This document shows positions 17,131 to 27,119 of a stretch of DNA of 64,000 nt, piece after piece. Below the pieces are notes generated by a model, which had not been told where the DNA came from, ran no database searches, and worked only from the letters and a program-made list of their open reading frames with translations. This DNA comes from Anaerolineales bacterium (GTDB lineage Bacteria > Chloroflexota > Anaerolineae > Anaerolineales > Villigracilaceae): assembly GCA_015075725.1 (NCBI GenBank), contig JABTTV010000001.1, positions 2,604,001 through 2,668,000 on the forward strand. The letters are read 5' to 3'. A program made the translations under genes and the position numbers. Numbering within the stretch: position 1 is the stretch's first letter; the number at the start of each line of letters is the position of its first letter.

Positions 17131-18682
17131 GATTTTTCTTGCGCATTTTCTGCAGAGCATCGTAAACAATCCCTGCAATTTGCTTTGCCAGAAGTGGGGG
17201 AACGGCGTTACCAACCTGGTGGTATTGTTGGGTTCTGGTTCCCTCAAAAAAATAGTTGTCCGGGAATGTTTGCAGGCGTGCAGCTTCTCTAACTGTCAGG
17301 GAACGACATTGAAGAGGGTCATAATGAATGTAGTAGTGTCCATCTTTGCTGATGTGAGAAACTACAGTTGTGGAAGGCTTCCCTTTGACCTGAACTCTAA
17401 AGCGGTCATTGAAAATGGTTTCACCAACCTTGGTCTTGATGTTGTTATGCTTTGGGAGCAAGGCTTTCGGAAAATCGTCCAGAGTCGGAGAACGTTTATT
17501 GATCTTTGCAAAAACGGCGGCAAAAAAATATCGTTGTAAATCTTTTTTGATGTGAGTCCTTGATTCGTGATTGCATACTCCATCAAGAGATTTATCGATA
17601 TACCAATCAAATTGATACAGTTTGGTTGATGTCATGTTTGCTGGTAGAAATTGACCGCCAGTTGTCAGGGTGAGATTAATTTTCGAGGCGTTTTCGTTGA
17701 GAGCCTTCTTCAGTTCTGGGGAAAGCTTTTTAAACCATTGTCCAGCTTGCACAATGGATTGTATTGCTGTCCTCCACTTTTCCGGGGTGTCGATTTCCTT
17801 TGAGAGTCCGCTTCTCAGTTTTGGAAGATCACTTATTACCTGATTAATTGAAACTTTCCCAGCTTTAACAAGAATATCCGGGTCTGAAGAATATAAATCT
17901 GATCTAATCCCTAAAATAATGACCCTATGTCTGGCTTGAGGAATGCCATATTCCTCAGATCGAACAACAAAATCATTGGCTTCCAGCTTATTATCTGCCT
18001 TCTTTGTAGAGCATGAAAACAGATGGTAAGACAAAGGTTCCTCTGTCCCTTTCCTTTTCGCCCTGAGTGGTCGCTTTAAATCCTTGATTATTAAATCAAA
18101 TGTGTTCTGCTTGTTGGTTTTTGTTCTTGTTGCAGATAGTAAGCCTTTTACATTTTCCATCACAAATACTGGGGGCTGATGATCCGCCAGAATTCGCAAG
18201 TATTGTTTATAAAGGTGATGACGGTGATCTTGCGCATATTTCCAGGGATTTTCTCCACGCATTCGAGAACGTCCAACCAATGAATATGCCTGGCATGGCG
18301 GTCCACCGATTAAGACCCAATTGGTTGCCCCATTAAGGGCTTCTGAAATTCGAGTTCTAACCGCCTTTACTGGTTCTTCTCCTAAAGTTGCCTTCCAAGC
18401 CTCTTTTTTTGCAGCCAGGGATTGGCGTTTGTATTTTCCAAATAATTCTTCCCTGCGAATTTTATTCTTCAAATAATCATAATACTCTGGCGGGATGGTA
18501 TCACTTGAAAATTGGCGGAAAAATGCCCTTAATTCCAGAGTCTTATGTGCGAACTCATCCATTTCGATGGAAAGTTTGATTTTAAAAATTGGCTTTCCTT
18601 CCTTATTTTTAAAAGATGAAAAGCCCTCCCCCAAACCTCCGGGACCGGCAAATATGTCAATTACAGGAATAGGTGTTGTCAT
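17123..18682 (-). CDS. drmMII: DNA (cytosine-5) methyltransferase, DISARM DrmMII
   Basis: The protein (519 aa) has m5C motifs in the normal order: DIFAGPGGLGEGF (I), GGPPCQAYSL with the catalytic Cys (IV), MENVKGLL (VI), QARHRVIILG (VIII) and QVGNAVPPLLAKQI (X). It methylates cytosine in a sequence that cannot be read here. Because drmC, drmB and drmA lie directly upstream in the same direction, it fits DrmMII, the methylase of class 2 DISARM, which marks host DNA as self. It could also be viewed as a stand-alone Dcm with Vsr. The region is visibly AT-richer than the surrounding genes, a sign of separate origin. Confidence 0.88.
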   Translation of the reverse strand: MTTPIPVIDIFAGPGGLGEGFSSFKNKEGKPIFKIKLSIEMDEFAHKTLELRAFFRQFSSDTIPPEYYDYLKNKIRREELFGKYKRQSLAAKKEAWKATLGEEPVKAVRTRISEALNGATNWVLIGGPPCQAYSLVGRSRMRGENPWKYAQDHRHHLYKQYLRILADHQPPVFVMENVKGLLSATRTKTNKQNTFDLIIKDLKRPLRAKRKGTEEPLSYHLFSCSTKKADNKLEANDFVVRSEEYGIPQARHRVIILGIRSDLYSSDPDILVKAGKVSINQVISDLPKLRSGLSKEIDTPEKWRTAIQSIVQAGQWFKKLSPELKKALNENASKINLTLTTGGQFLPANMTSTKLYQFDWYIDKSLDGVCNHESRTHIKKDLQRYFFAAVFAKINKRSPTLDDFPKALLPKHNNIKTKVGETIFNDRFRVQVKGKPSTTVVSHISKDGHYYIHYDPLQCRSLTVREAARLQTFPDNYFFEGTRTQQYHQVGNAVPPLLAKQIAGIVYDALQKMRKKNHA

Positions 18683-18726
18683 GTTATTTGCAGTATTACA
18701 ATGTCATTCTGTTTATCAGTCAAAGA

Positions 18727-19233
18727 CTAGGATGATTTATCAATCCTGGTCAGATATTCTCCGGTGAACAGTTTATCTAATGTGTTTGCAATTTCTTCAG
18801 CAGTTTGGCCACTGACTACGAGAGCCAATTCATGATTGGTCAAAAGCCCTCGTCGCGAAAGGTTTGATGAACCGACTATTGCAGATTGACGATCCGCCAC
18901 TATTACTTTTGCATGTAAATCCTCGACATCATTACCTTGAAAATCATACAAATGAAAATGAGGGTAAATGGAATTTAGATTACTCAATCGAGCCACCACT
19001 TCCCCTGGCTGTTGACCAAGCTTGTTGACAGCAATGCGAATTAGAATACCCTTTGAAAGGGATGTTTCAAGCCAATCCAGGAAGTGGTCTGCTGCTCCAC
19101 TAATTGCATAGGATGTGATCAAGATTTCATTCTTGGCTTCCCGGAAAAGTTTCTCCATTGATGTTTCAATAGAACCAACGCCTGAACCCATCCAGGCAAG
19201 ACCACTTACTACAACTGAGGTTTGATTTTTCAT
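18727..19233 (-). CDS. drmC: DISARM DrmC, phospholipase D-like nuclease
   Basis: The protein (168 aa) has one HxKx4D motif, HAKVIVADRQSAIVGSSNLS, close to residue 107, which defines the phospholipase D superfamily; single-motif members usually act as dimers. Small PLD-fold proteins in this position are DrmC of DISARM. DrmC is reported to be dispensable for part of the protection given by DISARM. Its ATG overlaps the drmB stop (ATGA), so translation is coupled. There is no signal peptide, which argues for an intracellular nuclease and not a secreted lipase. Confidence 0.88.
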   Translation of the reverse strand: MKNQTSVVVSGLAWMGSGVGSIETSMEKLFREAKNEILITSYAISGAADHFLDWLETSLSKGILIRIAVNKLGQQPGEVVARLSNLNSIYPHFHLYDFQGNDVEDLHAKVIVADRQSAIVGSSNLSRRGLLTNHELALVVSGQTAEEIANTLDKLFTGEYLTRIDKSS

Positions 19234-21044
19234 GGCAGGTTTTGTAGTAATAAGTTCCGATCAAGGCGCATATTTCGATGTTCGCATGATGTTTCGGAAA
19301 TCAGGCTGCAAGCATAACAAGCGGCGCCATTATATTTTCCATATCCAAACTGCTCCTCTCCGCAGAGTGGGTCATTTGAACAGGCATCAATATTCCTTAA
19401 TGCACCACGTATCACTCTTTCAAACTCGGGCACAAGTGCAATCAACCCACCCAATGTTCCATCGCCACCGGGCTGGGCAGTGTATAAAAGGATCCCACCA
19501 TTCGCTGCTCCATTGGTTTCATTTACATCAATAAAAACGCGTTCTCTTATGGCAGCCGATGAATAACCGGAATCCACCGATAGTGCGTTGATTATCCTGT
19601 GAGCAAAGGTATGCCACCAAACAAAAACAGGGTGAAGTTGGTTGCGGTCTTCCCCCACCAGTGTTCGATTGGTGAATCTGGCAGGATTTCTCCAAGCGTC
19701 GCTCCAAATCTCAAACGCACCTCCCGAAAGTTGCAGGTTGTTTTGAGGATGGTTCTCAATATCCAAATCGATGAATATACCCTCGCCAAACAATTCAACC
19801 CCAGGATACCAGTTTCGACCTTCATTTGCGAAGGATGTATTAACAACGGCGGAATTTAAAGGATCCCCGCCTGGGACCCGGCGATAGCCCGTTTGGACCA
19901 TCACAACTCTTAAACGATTTACTGGAGTAATTCTGAGTTGCCGCCCACCATCATATTGAACTGACCGGACGTTACTCTGAACAACTTCAAATTGAGGTGG
20001 TCTACCTGGCTGGGATGAGGGTTGAGGTGGGTGACCATTTGTTGCTGCCTCTTTCAAGGCATTGAATTCTTCAAGTCTCAAGGTGTGTACATCGGCTGGC
20101 AGGCTCCCTGTAACCGTATCATTGATTGCCGACAAAAGAGTTTGTTGATCGTACAATTGAATCTCATCAAACACTGATTGAGGTAGACGATTTCTGGAAA
20201 CCAGATTTCTTAAAACAACCATGAAATCATTTTTTGTGGCGGGAGTATCAACAACAGCCAGGGCATCTTGAATGGCGGATATTTCCAACAGGCGATGCAA
20301 ACTTGTTGCGCGCGGTGGTATTGTCAGTGCTGTCTGAATTTCAGAAATTTTGAGGTTTGCCGCACCGCGTTGCAATATTCGCGCGTCGGCATTGCACCCG
20401 GGCCTTATGGGCTGTGAGCCTGAAACCGGCTCTCTTTCAGGAAATCTCCCTGAGCATCTCCATGTTCGGGAGTATGCAGTTCCAAGGTTTGTTGAACGAT
20501 TGCAATCCGGGCACTGGATGGTAATATTACGAAGCGCACCTCCCCCTCCTCTCCAAATCAAAAAGGTTGGGTTGCAACCAATACTACCTTGATGGACTAC
20601 TCCAATCCAATCAACATCATCCAGATGTCCTTCCGGGCAAGCCATAACAAAACGAATGGCCTGTCTATTGGCTTGCGACCAGGCATCACTTGAGGATGCC
20701 AGCTCATTACATTGTGGACAAGCTCTACTATTGCCTTGAGTCTTTCGATATAAAATTCTATGTCTTACACACAATGACCAGGATGGGAACCGTTTGGTGT
20801 TGTATATATATTTGCTTTCAGTTTCCCCTAATTCAGCATTGGATGGCAGCCTTACAATGCCGGCGCCGCCAAGTAAAGATTGCGACAGCCGTTGATCAGT
20901 GATCTCGAAGTCTTCGGGCCTCCGTGCGCCAAACAGTCCGGAGCGATCAAGTGAAGGAATTATTTTTGGACCTTCGGGACCTTCGAGGATTGAACCAGGT
21001 CCATAGGTGGTTACAAACTGTGAACGACGTAAACTTTGCGCCAT
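19230..21044 (-). CDS. drmB: DISARM DrmB, DUF1998 protein
   Basis: The protein (604 aa) starts with LRRSQFVTTYGPGSILEGPEGP, typical of DrmB (shown here as RRSQFVTTYGPGSILEGP). A cysteine set near residue 100 (CVRHRI ... CPQC) and another at the end (CSNDPLCGE, CYACSL, CEH) suggest metal binding. The C-terminal third is DUF1998 (WWHTFAHRIINALS, LLYTAQPGGDGTLGGL). DrmB forms a complex with the DrmA helicase that loads on 5'-overhang DNA. The gene starts 3 bases after drmA, in one operon. Confidence 0.9.
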   Translation of the reverse strand: MAQSLRRSQFVTTYGPGSILEGPEGPKIIPSLDRSGLFGARRPEDFEITDQRLSQSLLGGAGIVRLPSNAELGETESKYIYNTKRFPSWSLCVRHRILYRKTQGNSRACPQCNELASSSDAWSQANRQAIRFVMACPEGHLDDVDWIGVVHQGSIGCNPTFLIWRGGGGALRNITIQCPDCNRSTNLGTAYSRTWRCSGRFPEREPVSGSQPIRPGCNADARILQRGAANLKISEIQTALTIPPRATSLHRLLEISAIQDALAVVDTPATKNDFMVVLRNLVSRNRLPQSVFDEIQLYDQQTLLSAINDTVTGSLPADVHTLRLEEFNALKEAATNGHPPQPSSQPGRPPQFEVVQSNVRSVQYDGGRQLRITPVNRLRVVMVQTGYRRVPGGDPLNSAVVNTSFANEGRNWYPGVELFGEGIFIDLDIENHPQNNLQLSGGAFEIWSDAWRNPARFTNRTLVGEDRNQLHPVFVWWHTFAHRIINALSVDSGYSSAAIRERVFIDVNETNGAANGGILLYTAQPGGDGTLGGLIALVPEFERVIRGALRNIDACSNDPLCGEEQFGYGKYNGAACYACSLISETSCEHRNMRLDRNLLLQNLP

Positions 21045-21047
21045 ATG

Positions 21048-24000
21048 TTACACCTTAAATCCTGTTGTCTCTTCCACATCGCGGAGTGATTGTGGAGCAT
21101 TTTCAAATGCCTCCTCTAGGCGACCACGATGTTGGGCATCCCCCAACACTACATGGCGTTGAGGTTGCCGCAGCACTGCTGGTTCATTATAGACAAATTG
21201 ATCTGGATTCGGATATAGGGCGGCAATTGCCCTCCATCTATCCAATTCTGAGGACGTTTCATTATTGGTAATACCCGGCACCGGTCTACGCCCAACAGGT
21301 TGTATGATTGACCTTTGTTCAAATAACTCTGGAATTATCATCACTTCAGGGTCAAACCGTGCGGATGCCATTCGATTTGCCAGCGAATGAAAAGTACTTC
21401 CTATGCGTTGTTGAATCCGCCATTGCTCATGAACACGGATTCCATTTAGAGCCTTCGCTTGACGTAGAAGGACGACAGCTAATGGACCCAAAGACCGTTC
21501 CCGCGCTCTTGGAGAAAAAGGAGCAACTGTAACCGGTTCGACATATCGATATAGCGCACGATGATAACCAGTAAAGAATTCATAGTGGTCAAGGTCTCGC
21601 GGCCTGCTTGCACGGAAAAAACTGACCACCAGTGCGCTTGTTTTACGACCTACACGACCGGTGGCTTGAATATAGGATGATGTGGTTTTGGGTTGACCAT
21701 GCACGACCATAAGGCTGAGACGATCCACATCCACTCCGGTTCCAAACATGGATGTCGCAAAAACGGCATCTTGGGCATTTGGCATCGGTATTTCAAGTTT
21801 TTGCAACAGGACAGGAAGATTCATCGAACTGGCTCGACTGGAGAGTTCCAGCCTTCGTGACTCATCAAGAACCCGTGCTCCAGTGCCGGAACGGCTCTCC
21901 ATTCTTTCCGGGATGTCCTGCCTGTATAGTGATAGCGCCCCGGCTAATTCACGGGTGGCATTGAAATATCCTACAAGTGTCCAGAAAGGATCTATTTCAT
22001 TAATAGAAGTGCTTTGTGATAGATCAAATGATCCCTGCAACAGTGATGACCAAATACGGACAATTGGGGTTTGCGCGCCTTTACCCGGTGCGCAAACAGC
22101 TGCATACAGCCTGCCAGGTTTTCTTGCATCAAGAGGATGAGCTTCTGTTCCAGTGGCAAAGAACCGCTCATCTGAGGAAACTGCAGATGGCGGGAATTGA
22201 GTTAGTCTTCGATTGAAAAGCGATTTCACCTGAGCCTCAGCCTGACGGACAGTTGCTGTGGAGGCGATATATTTGGGAAACACAAATCTTTCGTCAATAA
22301 TTCTTTGACTAAGCATATCAACTGCCGTTTCAAATAACCCAACCATGCTACCCAAGGGACCTTCAATAAGATGTAATTCATCTTGAAGTATTAATTCGGG
22401 TGGCGAAAACGATGGAACTCCTCGATGTAAAGGATTTCCAACGGCGCGGCCGGCAGGATGATCTCGAAGACCGGTTTGTTGGGAGCCGTCCGATGGGGGA
22501 CACCATATCCGGTAATATCCCCATCTGCTGTGATAATGTGTTACATTTCCAAAAAGTGATGCCGCTTTTGGTTCAAAAGCTAAACGCGCAAATTTGTCGA
22601 CGGTTGAGATAACAAGAGAAGGGCATCTGTGGTAAATCTGGTCATCCACGGTAAAAGCAGGAATGGGAATCCGGGTTGACCACTTTTTGCCTTGTTCCAA
22701 TCGGAATGGTTCTGGAATATCCTGCCACAAAAGGCCATCGGTTAAGTCAATTATCGGGTCTGGTATACGATTGGGATTTGGAGTAGTGGATACCTGTCGT
22801 CGGACATTTGTCCGGGAGCCCTCTCGTTCCCGAGGTTCCGGAACCTGTTCCGCCCAAAGCGACTGATTTAGTTCACAATTCGGATTGGGGCAGAAAATAT
22901 CAAAGTCATTTTGTTTGTAACTACCCTGGTTTGTGGAATACTTCAAAATAAAATAGCCCGGACGCGATGGGCGGGCAGATTGTATTTGTGCATTACTGCC
23001 CAATGCGGGTTTGATGGATTGCTCCCACCAATCATCAACGTTTAGAGACGAAAGAAATGACCCGTCGGGTATTGTAAAGTTAATGGATATGGTGCGATAT
23101 GTTGGCGATTGGTGTGAAAAAATATTAACTGAATTAATTACCAGAGATGGTACGGGACGGCGGGGTGTTAGCATGCTTATTGGCGGAATTGTCGGGTTCC
23201 CACCTTGATAAACAAAATGTAAGGTGAATTCCCCTGCTCCAAGTCCTTCGTCAGAGATGGCTAGCGGTGCTTGGCAACAGGGGCAGTTTGTTACCTGTGC
23301 TGGTTCGCCTTCCACCTGTAAGTTTCTTCTGACCTGTTGCACATACCTGGCAAGCTCTGCATCAGGCCCATCATAATCTGGACGCAATCCGCGCAAAATA
23401 TCCAATGCGCCAGCTATCATCATAAACCCAGTTCCCCCCGGCACAGGCATTGGACCAATGCTCATCATGCTGTTTGGCGTTACTCCGCCCCCCACCCATA
23501 ACCCGGCTGAAAAGCGGATTCCACCCCAGATAAGGTTGTCTGTTTTTTGACACCCATGTGGACGCCAGCCAATAGTGCTGCCTCTCCCTGCTCCCATTAT
23601 TCTGAGGGTTTCACATGCTGTAACCACCCCTAATGCTCTTCGAAATTGTTGTATTGTGAGTAGCCGTAGTGTGTAACGTGATAATACGCCAACTCCAGCG
23701 CCCGTTCGATCTTGTCCTGGACTGTTATGTTTGGCACGCAAACGTCTAAGTCCCAATACGAATGCGGATAAACCCAGGTATGCTTCTGTCTTACCACCGC
23801 CTGTAGGAAACCATAGTAAATCACATATGTCTCTATCAGGATGGAATGGATTTGCAAGTGATGGAATATTCAACAAAATAAATGCAAGTTGAAAAGGTCT
23901 CCAAGCCAGGGATCTCTGGGGATTTTTCCATCTCGCTTGCATATCAATGGCTTTGTTAGCAAAACAAAACGCCAATCTGGCATCTTCATCTGAACAAAGA

Positions 24001-25160
24001 ATTTCTATTGCTTCTTGGATACGTGATGCCACTTGGTCACATTCCTGAAGATGAGTTCTGGCAACATCTTGATATACATCCTCAAGTCGATCAAGTTCGC
24101 TTTGTTGTACTTGCAACCATGCCTGATAGCCCTCGACTAATGGTTGCAGGGCAGCTCTGACTCGATCAGGATCCCATGTTTCGGCTAATATTTCTGGCCT
24201 CAATTCAGGTGGTTGTCCATATTCATTTTGCCAATCCATATCAGGCGTTTGAATTAAATAGATTGGTATTAATTCGGAGCGCACATCAGCAGGTGAATAT
24301 TTTCCTCGCTCCGATTCAGTAATGGTTTCTGAATCTGTCCATACGAAAGGAGCCTCTTGTGGGCGGTTGGTCAATTCAAAGGGACGTTCAGGATCAATTT
24401 CTTTCCACATCGCGCCACACATATGTCCGCGTGCAAATGCTGTGCGTTGACGGTATAGCAAAGCAAGTGATAATTCTTCTTGTTGATTATCAGATGGTTG
24501 TTCATGGGGTTGAGTATGATTTTCGTCAAGATGTCTGACAGGGACTAATTTTGTGCCATGAAGTATATGAGTACGCAATTGCGGTTGAAAAAGATATTCG
24601 CTTGTGGTTGGGTGTTCCCCAACTATCTGTGTAACATTTATCAGGAAAATGGAGACTCTCCAAACCCCAGGAATTAATTGTCGGGAACGAATATGCAGTC
24701 TTGCCCCTGCCCCTGCGGTTAGATCGATGGATGCTTGTGAAACATCCAGACTGCCACTCAAATAGCCTGATGGATTCCGATGCCAACCGTCCTGTTCCAA
24801 ATAGTATCTTGCCCAAGTCGCGCAAACCTCAATTTGCGGAATGCCATCTTCAGCCTCCAGAGTAAATGATACACCTATAGATCGTGGTAGTGCCTTGGGA
24901 TCCAATGCAGGTGCAAATACTCCAGGGGATGCCACATAACCTTGCGAGTCTTGATCCTCTTCACTGCTTGTCTCTTCTATGATTTCATCAATGTTATCTT
25001 CAATTCTTTCATCAGTGCTGGAGGCAGTGACAGGCTCCAAAACACCGGTAATATATTCAGTTCGCGGATCTTGTTCTTCCGGCAGGATTTCGTTTGGACC
25101 ATTTCTTGGTCCAATGACCTCACGGTAAAGTGCAATTAACATATCATTTCTAGTAGGCAT
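21048..25160 (-). CDS. drmA: DISARM DrmA, SNF2-like helicase
   Basis: The protein (1,370 aa) has Walker A FPTGGGKTEAYL (about residue 455), a DExH box written as LILQDELHLIEGPLG (about 927) and a C-terminal helicase domain with ATGRVGRKTSALVVSFFRA (about 1170). A Cys pair set (CPCCQAPL) and CPNPNC lie in the large insert between the motor halves. Size and DELHLIEGPLG motif match DrmA, the core motor of DISARM that recognises invading DNA together with DrmB. It is the first gene of the DISARM operon, started by ATG after GGAGAGGAAAAG. A TATAAT at 25248-25253 upstream may be its -10 element, though the -35 is weak. Confidence 0.9.
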   Translation of the reverse strand: MPTRNDMLIALYREVIGPRNGPNEILPEEQDPRTEYITGVLEPVTASSTDERIEDNIDEIIEETSSEEDQDSQGYVASPGVFAPALDPKALPRSIGVSFTLEAEDGIPQIEVCATWARYYLEQDGWHRNPSGYLSGSLDVSQASIDLTAGAGARLHIRSRQLIPGVWRVSIFLINVTQIVGEHPTTSEYLFQPQLRTHILHGTKLVPVRHLDENHTQPHEQPSDNQQEELSLALLYRQRTAFARGHMCGAMWKEIDPERPFELTNRPQEAPFVWTDSETITESERGKYSPADVRSELIPIYLIQTPDMDWQNEYGQPPELRPEILAETWDPDRVRAALQPLVEGYQAWLQVQQSELDRLEDVYQDVARTHLQECDQVASRIQEAIEILCSDEDARLAFCFANKAIDMQARWKNPQRSLAWRPFQLAFILLNIPSLANPFHPDRDICDLLWFPTGGGKTEAYLGLSAFVLGLRRLRAKHNSPGQDRTGAGVGVLSRYTLRLLTIQQFRRALGVVTACETLRIMGAGRGSTIGWRPHGCQKTDNLIWGGIRFSAGLWVGGGVTPNSMMSIGPMPVPGGTGFMMIAGALDILRGLRPDYDGPDAELARYVQQVRRNLQVEGEPAQVTNCPCCQAPLAISDEGLGAGEFTLHFVYQGGNPTIPPISMLTPRRPVPSLVINSVNIFSHQSPTYRTISINFTIPDGSFLSSLNVDDWWEQSIKPALGSNAQIQSARPSRPGYFILKYSTNQGSYKQNDFDIFCPNPNCELNQSLWAEQVPEPREREGSRTNVRRQVSTTPNPNRIPDPIIDLTDGLLWQDIPEPFRLEQGKKWSTRIPIPAFTVDDQIYHRCPSLVISTVDKFARLAFEPKAASLFGNVTHYHSRWGYYRIWCPPSDGSQQTGLRDHPAGRAVGNPLHRGVPSFSPPELILQDELHLIEGPLGSMVGLFETAVDMLSQRIIDERFVFPKYIASTATVRQAEAQVKSLFNRRLTQFPPSAVSSDERFFATGTEAHPLDARKPGRLYAAVCAPGKGAQTPIVRIWSSLLQGSFDLSQSTSINEIDPFWTLVGYFNATRELAGALSLYRQDIPERMESRSGTGARVLDESRRLELSSRASSMNLPVLLQKLEIPMPNAQDAVFATSMFGTGVDVDRLSLMVVHGQPKTTSSYIQATGRVGRKTSALVVSFFRASRPRDLDHYEFFTGYHRALYRYVEPVTVAPFSPRARERSLGPLAVVLLRQAKALNGIRVHEQWRIQQRIGSTFHSLANRMASARFDPEVMIIPELFEQRSIIQPVGRRPVPGITNNETSSELDRWRAIAALYPNPDQFVYNEPAVLRQPQRHVVLGDAQHRGRLEEAFENAPQSLRDVEETTGFKV

Positions 25161-25301
25161 CTTTTCCTCTCCTGCGACCGAAGTTTTTATTATCCATAGT
25201 GCAAATGAATTATTTCATTGTGGTCGAAATAAACCCCACTTCACCGAATTATATGCCGTGTGGTCTCTCTTACAGCTTGGTTTTTAATTGCATTTTGTAG
25301 A

Positions 25302-26414
25302 TTATACAACATCAATAAACTTTCCCCATTCGATGACTGGTAGTTTTCCATACTTTCGCCCAATCCCCGTCACTACTGCAATATCATCGGGTAAATTTTT
25401 AAATGCCCATCGAGCTGCCTTCCTGACCCAGTTGGGGCTTACCTGTGCATATACAAGCCTCACACCAGTTTCACGACAGAATGCTAGGGCTTCCGTCCAT
25501 CTCTTTCGTGTAATGCCTTCTATTTCCTCCTTCTTTTTATGTTCATCCCCAAATTCCAACCAGAACAAAGTCTCGAAACCCTGAATTCGCCCCCAGGCAA
25601 GTGCATCAGGGCGCACAGATATTTCAGGAAGTTGCACTTCGGTCCAACCCGTCCATATTTCGGTGAGCGGATAGGCGGATCGTAGCCATGCCAGCCATCT
25701 ACGGGAATTCGCCCTGTGTGGCGTCCCGATTAAGTGCTGATTCAGTTCCTTCACGCCGCTAAAATCCACGCCCTTTGATGCTCCCCAACTGCGCAAGGCA
25801 GCGGATACTCCTTTGCGGGTCGGATGCCACATCCAGTACGGATCCATTTTCTTTGGCTTCGACTTGTCTTTTTGGAACACCTCGCCAAGTTTGAATATCA
25901 CCTTTTTTTTCTTTTGAAGCCCTTGTAAAACATCAAGGGTTATTGTTTCAGGAAGACCCACCAGAGAAGCGATTTCCTCAAGGCTTCCTTTTCGGTTTCG
26001 GGTCAAAACCTGGAGACACTTCAACTCTTCGCGAGAGAAATGGGAGAACTCATCATCCATCTTGGGAGGACGAGGGAGTGCAGGAGAAAATAATCTTGGA
26101 CCAAAAGAGAAACTGTGATAATCCGGAGTCTTGTTCTTTGAAGTGACAACATATGGAACGGAAAACCCGTCTGTCATGGAGCGTTTGACCTCCATCAAAT
26201 ACCATTCCCCGGGAGATGTCACACGGATCCAAAGGGACGCGCCAGGTCTTTTTTTATCCAACTCGGCAACCAGACGCTGCAGGAGGGGATGAAAAACAAA
26301 TGGTGGCAGTCCATTCAAGGCGTCAATATCGAATATGAAGGTATCGGTAAAACCACCCTCATATTCCAGACTGATCCAATCGGAGAAGGTTACTTCACCA
26401 AGCTGAACAGTCAT
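25302..26414 (-). CDS. Winged-helix protein resembling replication-relaxation proteins
   Basis: The protein (370 aa) has a winged-helix segment in the middle (LKCLQVLTRNRKGSLEEIASL, read as LTRNRKGSLEEIASLVGLP, then WHPTRKGVSAALR). The C-terminal half, with TPHRANSRRWLAWLRSAYP, RPDALAWG and LFWLEFGDEHKKKEEIEG, is like the second half of Replic_Relax proteins from integrative elements, which may be a degenerate or active PD-(D/E)xK fold. It lies 3 bases after the M23 peptidase gene and ends the transfer operon. The DISARM operon starts 140 bases further on. Assignment is by memory of the family pattern and is only moderately sure. Confidence 0.5.
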   Translation of the reverse strand: MTVQLGEVTFSDWISLEYEGGFTDTFIFDIDALNGLPPFVFHPLLQRLVAELDKKRPGASLWIRVTSPGEWYLMEVKRSMTDGFSVPYVVTSKNKTPDYHSFSFGPRLFSPALPRPPKMDDEFSHFSREELKCLQVLTRNRKGSLEEIASLVGLPETITLDVLQGLQKKKKVIFKLGEVFQKDKSKPKKMDPYWMWHPTRKGVSAALRSWGASKGVDFSGVKELNQHLIGTPHRANSRRWLAWLRSAYPLTEIWTGWTEVQLPEISVRPDALAWGRIQGFETLFWLEFGDEHKKKEEIEGITRKRWTEALAFCRETGVRLVYAQVSPNWVRKAARWAFKNLPDDIAVVTGIGRKYGKLPVIEWGKFIDVV

Positions 26415-26417
26415 GGG

Positions 26418-27119
26418 TTAATCCGAACATCCAATGTTGATGTACTCATCAACCGTAAAATAGTTTTGAGGGTTCAGCCAGATAGCGCTTTGTTCGCCCG
26501 TCTTCTGGCGGATGCCGTAATGCAAATGTGCCCCGGTGCTGTTGCCGGTATTGCCGCTCAATCCAACGACATCACCGTAATTGAGAATTTGTCCTTCTGT
26601 CACTTGAATGCTGCTCAGATGCGCCAGCCACACCTGATAGCCACTGTTTTCCACCACCACCAGATTACCCCAGGGACCGTTCGAACCAGCCCACACAACC
26701 TTGCCTGCAATGGTTGTATGAATGGGCGTGCCTTCATTCACTGGAAAGTCTGCACCTGTATGAGTCTGGTAATGTGGGTCCTGAAAGACACAACCAAGCA
26801 AAGGCTTGTCATACCAATCACTCCAATGTAGAACGGGACCGATCAGCGGCAAACCATAGATATCCGATCCAGGTCCAACATAGCCATCGAAGGGAACAGC
26901 GCTCATTCCGGATGGTAGCGAATTGCCATACGAGCCGTTGTCACTGGTCTCCGCATATTGGGGAATATCGAACAACCATTGTTCCACGCCGGGCTGCGCC
27001 CATGCCGGGAGTTGTGGAATGGTCAGGACCACCAGCATGACATAACCCACAACCAAAGCCGCCCCGCATAATAACGGGGCGGTCATCAGGGCGATGGAAA
27101 ACCGGAAGAAGCCTTTCAT
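26418..27119 (-). CDS. M23 (LytM-type) peptidoglycan peptidase
   Basis: The protein (233 aa) starts with a hydrophobic membrane anchor (about residues 5-35) and has the zinc motifs HTGADFPV (H-x3-D) and AHLHYG (HxH), with GTPIHTTIAGKVVWAG between, the M23 fold. It should cleave peptide cross-links in the wall, opening a path for a pilus or transfer channel. I chose the ATG at 27119 because it forms TAATG with the stop of the upstream TadB-like gene; a 138-residue longer reading lies antisense-like in another gene's frame and is rejected. A perfect 9-bp hairpin lies within its membrane-anchor codons. Confidence 0.85.
   Translation of the reverse strand: MKGFFRFSIALMTAPLLCGAALVVGYVMLVVLTIPQLPAWAQPGVEQWLFDIPQYAETSDNGSYGNSLPSGMSAVPFDGYVGPGSDIYGLPLIGPVLHWSDWYDKPLLGCVFQDPHYQTHTGADFPVNEGTPIHTTIAGKVVWAGSNGPWGNLVVVENSGYQVWLAHLSSIQVTEGQILNYGDVVGLSGNTGNSTGAHLHYGIRQKTGEQSAIWLNPQNYFTVDEYINIGCSD

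Noticed and set aside
27059..27083. Perfect GC-rich hairpin as a terminator
   Set aside because: It lies inside the M23 peptidase codons for the membrane anchor and no T-run follows.
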